This document shows, piece by piece, positions 5,808 to 10,298 of a stretch of DNA of 10,298 nucleotides; within the stretch, counting starts at the first letter, position 1; each line of letters opens with the position of its first letter. Both the position numbers and the translations under genes were made by a program. Origin of the DNA: Gammaproteobacteria bacterium. Lineage in GTDB: Bacteria; Pseudomonadota; Gammaproteobacteria; Pseudomonadales; Pseudohongiellaceae. The notes under the pieces are model-generated. The model did no database searches. It was given only the letters and a program-made list of their open reading frames with translations, and had not been told where the DNA came from. The stretch covers positions 1-10,298 of the forward strand of contig PWQG01000346.1 in the NCBI GenBank assembly GCA_003556835.1, in the 5' to 3' direction.

Positions 5808-6195
5808 AAGTCGATCAAGGCCTGGAGCAGGCCTGCTTCGAAATCGAATTTGCCGCTAGTGGACGCGAGGAGGGTCGACGCTTCTACGCACAGGATGTGT
5901 TTGACCGTGATCGTCCCCGCGGCATGGACCGCAACACTTTGGGGCGGCCCAACAGCTCCAGCGACCGGGACAAGCGATTTCTGGCCGCGGTGCAAAGAGA
6001 GGAAGCAGTCTATGTGACGGCCCTGATCCATAATAACCACAACGAGATGCCGACCATCCGCATGGATGTCATGGAAGAACAAGGTGAAGCTCCCAGCCTG
6101 AGCATGGCGGCGCCGGGCCAATGGCACCGGTGGCAAGCAATCGTGACGAGTCCGGGCGCACGCAGAACCGGTGGGTGGAGCTGGTTGAGATGTGA
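5800..6195 (+). pseudogene. Broken third gene of the operon, two frameshifts, family not recognised
   Basis: An ATG at 5800 overlaps the end of the DUF3137-like gene, as in a coupled operon. It reads only MAESRS and a short tail before a stop at 5857. One frame over, an open stretch with no early ATG (about 5810-6110) looks clearly coding: EQACFEIEFAASGREEG, RRFYAQDVFDRDRPRGMDRN, DKRFLAAVQREEAVYVT, ALIHNNHNEMPTIRMDVMEE. From about 6110 on, the original frame becomes sensible again and ends normally (SNRDESGRTQNRWVELVEM, stop 6193-6195). Thus start and stop are in one frame and the middle in another, as expected from two small indels. The product would have been about 130 residues, with no signal peptide or membrane segment seen. 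I do not recognise the family. Sequencing or assembly error is an alternative to true decay. Confidence 0.62.
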
Positions 6196-6293
6196 CACCT
6201 GAAACTGTCCATTCATTGAGCGTCGACATTGCCAGATGGTCGCCCTACCTTTTGCGAGAGGGCGCCCAAATCATACGCCACAACCTGACTTTA

Positions 6294-6920
6294 TCAACGC
6301 ACAAAGCTATAGCGAAAACCGAATTCCACCCCGACATCACTGTTATCATTCAGAGAGGTGCCCAGGAACAGCGAGGCGGATTCATTAAACCACCAGGCGC
6401 CACGCACACTGACCGCCACCCCGTCACCAAAGTCGCCAAGATCGGCATAACTGATACCCCCACCGATCTCGAAATTCTCCGTGGCCATATGGCGAACACC
6501 CGCGCCCAGTGCCAGACCGGTTTCATCTTCCTTGTAGCATAAACCGGATCGCACACAGACCTCGGCTTCGCTCGTGACCATACCCGCCTGCACAATCAGA
6601 TCCGTCGCATCGCCATTGGCGAATGCCGCCCCCAGACCAAGGCCTCCAACCGAATTGCTGAGTTCCGTGCCATGACCATCGTTGGAGAGGTACGAGCCAC
6701 CCAGCCTCACAAACACATTGTCAGAGAACTGCAGGCTACCACTCACTGAGGCACCGGCAACGCCACTATATCGCACATTACCCACATGGATATCATCATC
6801 GAATACCAGCGCATCCGCAGAGATTTCCAGATAGCTGTAACTGAAATTGCTTTCCTGTGCCGACACATGAGTGGCTGAGGCAACGAGAATTGCCGTGAGC
6901 AGCAATGGAGATTTTTTCAT
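6294..6920 (-). CDS. Outer-membrane beta-barrel protein
   Basis: A 208-residue exported protein beginning MKKSPLLLTAILVAS, with signal cleavage near VSAQ at residue 22. The mature part is a run of short amphipathic strands and turns (SYSYLEISADALVF, VFVRLGGSYLSNDG, VGGLGLGAAFANGD, LIVQAGMVTSEAEV, GLALGAGVRHMA, FEIGGGISYADLG, VAVSVRGAWWFNES, LFLGTSLNDN, VGVEFGFRYSFVR), fitting a barrel of eight to ten strands. Two Cys in CVRSGLCYK could form a disulfide in one loop. Oddly, the terminal Phe expected for BAM recognition is followed by Val-Arg. The frame is open upstream as far as 7199, but the signal peptide and AAGGAT on the minus strand fix the start at 6920. It is not obviously homologous to the barrel at 2518-3057 beyond fold. 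It is divergent from the dehydrogenase gene. No good terminator follows: CGCCCT/AGGGCG (6241-6264) can pair but has no T-tract. Confidence 0.85.
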   Translation of the reverse strand: MKKSPLLLTAILVASATHVSAQESNFSYSYLEISADALVFDDDIHVGNVRYSGVAGASVSGSLQFSDNVFVRLGGSYLSNDGHGTELSNSVGGLGLGAAFANGDATDLIVQAGMVTSEAEVCVRSGLCYKEDETGLALGAGVRHMATENFEIGGGISYADLGDFGDGVAVSVRGAWWFNESASLFLGTSLNDNSDVGVEFGFRYSFVR

Positions 6921-7139
6921 GAGAACGATCCTTATTCGATTGAGAAATGAACCGCTGCTAGCTTGTCCGGTGCAACGACGATTCGTGAACTCGTACGACA
7001 GCGACAGTATCGGGCATCCAAACACATGATTGCGAGCATCTGCAAGGCCATTGCTGTACAAGGAAAGCTGTATACGACGGACAGAAGCCAATACACTGTG
7101 GGGTAATGACTCGTGACTACATGAGAAGGGAGTACCCAG
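6921..7139. promoter_or_regulatory. Divergent gap between beta-barrel and dehydrogenase genes
   Basis: This 219-bp gap must hold the promoters of both divergent genes, but I see no convincing -35/-10 pair. A TATACG at 7071-7076 lacks a properly spaced -35. An imperfect inverted repeat, CTCGTG and CATGAG around ACTA, lies just before the dehydrogenase Shine-Dalgarno and could influence translation. No RNA gene is seen. Confidence 0.25.
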
Positions 7140-8084
7140 ATGTCTGACCGGGAATGCCTGCTGCTGGTGAACCGTTTTCACCCCGATACCATCGAACAAC
7201 TAGACAAGCAGTACGATACGCGGAAATTATGGGAAGCTGGTAACAACGCAGAACGTCAACGCCTGATCCGTGATATCGCTCCGCACTGCCGTATGGCAGC
7301 CACCGCTGCCTGGCAATGCGATCCGCTGGTCTACGAGCTGCCACATCTGGAACTGATCAGCTGCTTTGGTGTTGGTACCGATGGCATCGACTTTACGATC
7401 ACAGAAAAAAGGGGCATCACCGTCACGAACACACCGGATGTGCTCAATGATGCCGTGGCAGACCTGGCCCTGGCACTGGTATTGGCTACTCACCGCAATC
7501 TGATTCTGGCCGACCGCCACGTTCGCAACGGGAGCTGGCTACAGGCCCCCTTCCCGTTTTCCCACAGCCTGGCGGGCCGGACCCTGGGTATTGCGGGATT
7601 GGGCGCCATTGGCGAGGAAATTGCCTTGCGAGCGCTTCCCTGCAAAATGGAGATCATATATCACAACCGGCGCCAGCGACCGGAATTGCCTTATCGCTAT
7701 CATGACAACCTGGAAAGCCTGGCCGAAGCCTCTGATGTGTTGCTGTCCATGCTGCCGGGTGGCGAAGCCACTGACAGCCTGGTGGATGAGCGGATATTGC
7801 GGGCGCTTGGCCCGGAAGGCATTTTCATCAATGTCGGTCGAGGCACAACAGTGGACGAAGCGGCCCTGATTAAAGCCCTGCATGAGGGCTGGATTGCCGG
7901 CGCCGGACTGGATGTCTACCGACATGAACCACGGGTGCCACAGGAGCTTGTAGACCTCCCCAATGTGGTCTTGTTCCCGCACATCGGCAGTGCCACGTTG
8001 GAGACCAGACAGGCCATGGGGCAGCTCGTAATGGACAATATCGCCGCCTTTGTGGCGGGGCGCAGGCCAGCCACGATTGTTTAA
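7140..8084 (+). CDS. NAD(P)-dependent D-isomer-specific 2-hydroxyacid dehydrogenase
   Basis: A complete 314-residue enzyme of the D-2-hydroxyacid dehydrogenase family, most like hydroxypyruvate/glyoxylate and hydroxyphenylpyruvate reductases. It should reversibly reduce a 2-keto acid to the D-2-hydroxy acid in the cytoplasm. The N-terminal substrate domain includes FGVGTDGIDF (76-85) and ITVTNTPDVLNDAVADLAL (93-111). The Rossmann nucleotide site is GLGAIG (153-158). The catalytic triad is Arg234 in VGRGTT, Glu263 in HEP and His281 in HIGSAT. Basic residues after the second beta strand (HNRRQR, 175-180) suggest NADPH preference. The ATG at 7140 has AAGGGAG upstream with proper spacing. A degenerate paralogue lies at 3748-4038. 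The stop codon TAA sits at the very edge of a long palindrome shared with the convergent sigma-54 regulator gene. Precise substrate is not determined. Confidence 0.93.
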   Translation: MSDRECLLLVNRFHPDTIEQLDKQYDTRKLWEAGNNAERQRLIRDIAPHCRMAATAAWQCDPLVYELPHLELISCFGVGTDGIDFTITEKRGITVTNTPDVLNDAVADLALALVLATHRNLILADRHVRNGSWLQAPFPFSHSLAGRTLGIAGLGAIGEEIALRALPCKMEIIYHNRRQRPELPYRYHDNLESLAEASDVLLSMLPGGEATDSLVDERILRALGPEGIFINVGRGTTVDEAALIKALHEGWIAGAGLDVYRHEPRVPQELVDLPNVVLFPHIGSATLETRQAMGQLVMDNIAAFVAGRRPATIV

Positions 8085-8197
8085 ATAAGGGAAAAGGACA
8101 GGAAAAGGGGACAGATTTATTTTTCCCAGCGCTTCGCGCGGGGAAAAATAAATCTGTCCCCTTTTCCTGTCCTTTTCCCTTTCCCTTTTCCCTTATT
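8084..8197. repeat. Long perfect palindrome (REP/MITE-like) filling the convergent gap
   Basis: Arms 8087-8127 and 8141-8181 are perfectly complementary over 41 bp. After one A/G mismatch (8128/8140), GCGC at 8129-8132 pairs with GCGC at 8136-8139 around a TTC loop. The arms carry the motif GGGGACAGATTTATTTTTCCC in both orientations and a repeated AAAAGG(G)GACAG purine pattern. The right side has an extra CCTTTTCCC unit, so the outermost AATAAGGGAAAAGG (8084-8097) also has a complement at 8184-8197. The element fills the 108 bp between the two convergent genes exactly; both stop codons lie on its edges. It resembles palindromic repeats that I recall around REP-associated tyrosine transposases in gammaproteobacteria (from memory). 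It would also work as a transcription barrier from either side. No transposase is present nearby. Confidence 0.85.
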
Positions 8198-9494
8198 GCT
8201 GCAATTTTCGATACAATGACCGGACACTGATGCCCGCAATCCGGGCCGCTTCCTCCTTGTCGCCGTCAAAGGCCTGCAGGACCTGCTGTAAATACTGCTT
8301 TTCATTCGTTTTCAGGTCGGTAAGGGTCTCCTGCATACTGGTCTGCTCCCCGGCATCAATCTCCAGACACTCACGAATGACTGCATCATCAATACGATCG
8401 GTATTGCTCAACACCATCGCCCTCGCCAGTATATTGCGCAGCTCACGGATGTTGCCGGTATAGTGGTGTTGCTGAAGCGCTTTGACCGCAGAGTTCAGAA
8501 GGCGGAAACGACCGGATTGATCCATCTTTTGCAACATCGAGCGGGCCAGCAAGGGGATATCACTCAGGCGGTCACGCAGCGATGGCATGCGGATGGGGAA
8601 TACATTGATACGATAGTACAGGTCTTCTCGAAACCGGCCGTCCCGCACCATCTTCCGTATATCCTTGTGTGTCGCACAGATCAGACGGAAATCCGCCCGC
8701 TTGAGTTGCCGACTGCCCACCGGTCGATAACTCCCGGTTTCAATCAGCCGCAACAGCTTGACCTGCATGTCCAGTGGCACGTCCCCGATTTCGTCGAGAA
8801 ACAGCGTGCCGCCATCAGCCGCCTCGACCAGTCCGGGTGAATCGAAGGTCGCACCCGTGAACGCCCCTTTCACATGCCCGAACAGTTCGCCCTCGAACAG
8901 GGTTTCAGTCAGGCCGGAACACTCCAGGGTGACCATGGCGTGATCGGCACGGGCACTGGCACGATGGATGGCCAGTGCCGCCAGCTCCTTGCCGCTGCCG
9001 GATTCACCGAGCAGCAGCACGGAAGCATCCGTGGGGCCCACCCGGGTGATATGCTCGAGCATGGTATTGAAGGCCACACTCTTGCCAACCATATCGGCAT
9101 TGCCGGATTCTGCGCTGGCAACCGGCACCGGCTTCAACAGTTCCACGAAGTACTTCAGCTGACCGTCCTCGGCCTTGATGGGCAGCATTTCCACATCCAC
9201 ATGCTCGCGCCCCCGCGGCGTCTGATGAATATGCAACACCCGCTCCTTGTTACCGGAGCGCAATGCCGCCTCCAGCGGGCAGCTCTCCCCAGCCTGATCA
9301 CAGGGCACATCATAACCATGCGAGACGCGATAACAGCGTGGCGTTTCCTGATCGTCAATGGCACCAAAACTCTCTCGGTAATGCCGGTTGGTCGCCAGAA
9401 TTTCATAGTCGGCACTGACCAGAATGGCCGGCACATCGAAACCATCCAGGATGGCCACCAGATCATTGCGCGCATCACTTGCGATCAAGTTCAT
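8193..9494 (-). CDS. Sigma-54-dependent transcriptional activator with Cys-rich PAS sensor region
   Basis: A 433-residue bacterial enhancer-binding protein. Residues about 8-120 form a PAS-like sensor (LVAILDGFDVPAILVSADYE, ILATNRHYRESFG) interrupted by a cysteine/histidine cluster: Cys54, His59, Cys65, Cys72 in RCYRVSHGYDVPCDQAGESC. Residues 135-365 are the AAA+ domain: Walker A GESGSGKE (163-170), the sigma-54-contacting GAFTGA (210-215), Walker B GGTLFLDEIGD (228-238), and the sensor II region around GNIRELRN (347-354). Residues about 395-432 are a Fis-type HTH (EEAARIAGISVRSLYRKL). The start at 9494 is favoured because GGAG lies about 10 bases upstream; an in-frame ATG at 9560 has no ribosome binding site and would overlap a candidate enhancer. 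It is divergent from a peroxiredoxin with a sigma-54 promoter, its probable target. Sensing of redox state or metal by the cluster is inferred. Confidence 0.93.
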   Translation of the reverse strand: MNLIASDARNDLVAILDGFDVPAILVSADYEILATNRHYRESFGAIDDQETPRCYRVSHGYDVPCDQAGESCPLEAALRSGNKERVLHIHQTPRGREHVDVEMLPIKAEDGQLKYFVELLKPVPVASAESGNADMVGKSVAFNTMLEHITRVGPTDASVLLLGESGSGKELAALAIHRASARADHAMVTLECSGLTETLFEGELFGHVKGAFTGATFDSPGLVEAADGGTLFLDEIGDVPLDMQVKLLRLIETGSYRPVGSRQLKRADFRLICATHKDIRKMVRDGRFREDLYYRINVFPIRMPSLRDRLSDIPLLARSMLQKMDQSGRFRLLNSAVKALQQHHYTGNIRELRNILARAMVLSNTDRIDDAVIRECLEIDAGEQTSMQETLTDLKTNEKQYLQQVLQAFDGDKEEAARIAGISVRSLYRKLQQ

Positions 9495-9523
9495 CTTTGT
9501 TCGACTCCGCTTGCCAATACATC

Positions 9524-9537
9524 TGCCATTTTTGACA
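9524..9537 (+). promoter_or_regulatory. Candidate activator-binding site 1 (UAS)
   Basis: TGCCATTTTTGACA is an imperfect palindrome (TGNCA-N4-TGNCA, so TGCCA against TGACA). It matches site 2 at 12 of 14 positions with a 22-bp centre-to-centre distance. It lies about 160 bp upstream of the expected peroxiredoxin transcription start and just upstream of the regulator's own start codon, so it could serve both. Binding is inferred. Confidence 0.5.
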
Positions 9538-9545
9538 GGGACCAG

Positions 9546-9559
9546 TGCCAATTTTGTCA
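9546..9559 (+). promoter_or_regulatory. Candidate activator-binding site 2 (UAS)
   Basis: TGCCAATTTTGTCA is the second copy of the same imperfect palindrome, two helical turns from the first and therefore on the same DNA face. It is about 140 bp upstream of the expected start of the peroxiredoxin message, a normal distance for a sigma-54 enhancer. A further half-site-like TGACA occurs at 9586-9590 and TGCCAAT at 9512-9518. Confidence 0.5.
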
Positions 9560-9625
9560 TAAAACGACCGGAAAGGGTAGCAACATGACAGCACAAAAAA
9601 GAAATTAAAACACAATACTTCGTTA

Positions 9626-9638
9626 TATCAGATAGTTA
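9626..9638 (+). promoter_or_regulatory. Candidate IHF-binding site
   Basis: TATCAGATAGTTA fits the IHF consensus WATCAANNNNTTR with a single mismatch (G for the sixth-position A), in an AT-rich stretch between the candidate enhancers and the -24 element. This is where IHF usually bends DNA to let an activator reach sigma-54 polymerase. The match is seen; occupancy is inferred. Confidence 0.5.
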
Positions 9639-9666
9639 TAAACTTTTCAGGAATGATTCTCATTTC

Positions 9667-9682
9667 TGGCACGGCTCCTGCA
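9667..9682 (+). promoter_or_regulatory. Sigma-54 (-24/-12) promoter of the peroxiredoxin gene
   Basis: TGGCACGGCTCCTGCA matches the RpoN consensus TGGCACG-N4-TTGCA at all but one of the defined positions (C for the first T of the -12 box). The invariant GG (9668-9669) and GC (9680-9681) are separated by exactly 10 bases. Transcription should start about a dozen bases after the GC, near 9693, leaving a leader of about 34 bases with a strong Shine-Dalgarno. Confidence 0.88.
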
Positions 9683-9726
9683 ACACCCGGAGTGAGATCA
9701 CATTTCCCGACAAAGGAGTAACCGTA

Positions 9727-10298
9727 ATGACTACCCATGCACTGCCACGACTGAACGAACCCGCGCCGGAGTTCTCAGAGCAAACCACCCACGGACCACG
9801 CGCACTGAGCGATTACCGCGGCAAGTGGCTGGTACTGTTTTCGCATCCGGCCGATTTCACGCCGGTCTGCACCACGGAGTTTATGGCCTTCGCCGAAGCC
9901 GCACCGCAGTTCGCCGAACTGGATGCTGAACTGCTGGGCCTGTCCATCGACAGCACCCATTCGCATATTGCCTGGATGCGCAACATCGAGGAGAAGTTCG
10001 GGGTCAGAATCCCCTTCCCGATCATTGACGACCTGAAAATGGATGTGGCCAAAGCCTACGGCATGATCCACGAAGGGGCATCCGATACCTCCGCGGTACG
10101 CGCCACTTTCCTCATCGATCCGGAAGGTGTGCTGCGCGCCATGGTGTACTACCCGATGAGCAACGGCCGCTCGATCCCCGAGTTTCTGCGACTGCTCAAG
10201 GCCCTGCAGACCAGCGACCAATACGGCGTTGCCACACCGGAAGGCTGGCAGCCGGGCGACAAGGTGATTGTGCCTCCGGCCAAGACCTACGAGGAAGC
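9727..10298 (+). CDS. Peroxiredoxin, Prx6 type (3' end cut by window edge)
   Basis: The first 190 residues of a thiol peroxidase that reduces hydrogen and organic peroxides in the cytoplasm. The active site is P41-A-D-F-T45-P-V-C48 in HPADFTPVCTTEF, with the peroxidatic Cys48. The conserved Arg125 in AVRATFLIDPEG completes the P-T-C-R set. GLSIDSTHSHIAWM, VYYPMSNGRS and the C-terminal extension GWQPGDKVIVPPA are characteristic of the Prx6/1-Cys group and its archaeal relatives rather than AhpC. Family members run to about 210-220 residues, so only a short tail is missing. Whether a resolving Cys is present there, as in some archaeal members, cannot be seen. The ATG at 9727 follows AAGGAG at 9712-9717. 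It is transcribed from a sigma-54 promoter and is divergent from a sigma-54 activator with a Cys/His sensor, so it is probably induced by that regulator. Confidence 0.95.
   Translation, partial: MTTHALPRLNEPAPEFSEQTTHGPRALSDYRGKWLVLFSHPADFTPVCTTEFMAFAEAAPQFAELDAELLGLSIDSTHSHIAWMRNIEEKFGVRIPFPIIDDLKMDVAKAYGMIHEGASDTSAVRATFLIDPEGVLRAMVYYPMSNGRSIPEFLRLLKALQTSDQYGVATPEGWQPGDKVIVPPAKTYEE

Noticed and set aside
6241..6264. CGCCCT/AGGGCG hairpin after the second barrel gene as a terminator
   Set aside because: The stem is only six base pairs and no T-tract follows on either strand.
6921..7199. In-frame upstream extension of the second barrel protein, giving a 301-residue reading
   Set aside because: The extra 93 residues lack any recognisable domain, would bury the signal peptide, and run across the divergent dehydrogenase start. 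The ATG at 6920 has its own ribosome binding site and a perfect signal peptide.
8874..9608. 244-residue plus-strand frame antisense to the sigma-54 activator
   Set aside because: The opposite strand encodes a complete AAA+ activator with all motifs; this frame shows none and would end inside the peroxiredoxin control region.

Overview
The window looks like a whole contig, or the start of one, from a moderately GC-rich Gram-negative bacterium, most likely a gammaproteobacterium. Two genes encode outer-membrane beta-barrel proteins with signal peptides. There is a sigma-54 (RpoN) activator with a matching -24/-12 promoter, a periplasmic or secreted Cys-rich protein, and a divergent AraC regulator/methyltransferase pair. 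The genus cannot be named from the sequence. The first ten bases match the end of an Illumina adapter, so the left edge is probably an assembly end. Both edges cut genes.

Layout. (1) 1-562, minus strand: N-terminal half of a SAM-dependent O-methyltransferase. It is divergent from an AraC-family regulator (705-1667, plus). The 142-bp gap carries a 13-bp direct repeat with a 22-bp period. (2) 1847-2443, plus: an exported Cys-rich protein with a low-complexity linker that reads convincingly in two frames. It converges on a beta-barrel protein (2518-3057, minus) across a bidirectional terminator (2459-2500). (3) 3291-3734: a GNAT acetyltransferase, followed at once by a wrecked copy (3748-4038) of a 2-hydroxyacid dehydrogenase whose intact paralogue lies at 7140-8084. 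(4) 4086-4784 and 4812-5807: two membrane proteins of unknown function (DUF6498-like and DUF3137-like) in one operon. They are followed by a third gene (5800-6195) that appears broken by two frameshifts. (5) A second beta-barrel protein (6294-6920, minus) is divergent from the intact dehydrogenase. (6) A 41-bp perfect palindrome (8087-8181) fills the gap between the dehydrogenase and the convergent sigma-54 activator. (7) The activator (8193-9494, minus) is divergent from a Prx6-type peroxiredoxin (9727 to the right edge).

The most coherent functional story is at the right end. The activator has an N-terminal PAS-like region with a Cys-x4-His-x5-Cys-x6-Cys cluster, a complete AAA+ sigma-54 module with GAFTGA, and a Fis-type HTH. 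The gap between it and the peroxiredoxin holds all the parts of a classical sigma-54 promoter in order: two 14-bp imperfect palindromes 22 bp apart (candidate enhancers), a near-consensus IHF site, and a -24/-12 element with GG-N10-GC spacing, followed by a strong ribosome binding site. This suggests a self-contained redox- or metal-responsive RpoN switch for a peroxidase. The architecture is read directly from the sequence; the signal it senses is inferred.

The middle of the window (3.7-6.2 kb) shows gene decay: a dehydrogenase fragment with an in-frame internal deletion and lost C-terminus, and a frameshifted operon gene. No rRNA, tRNA, CRISPR array, transposase or phage gene was recognised.
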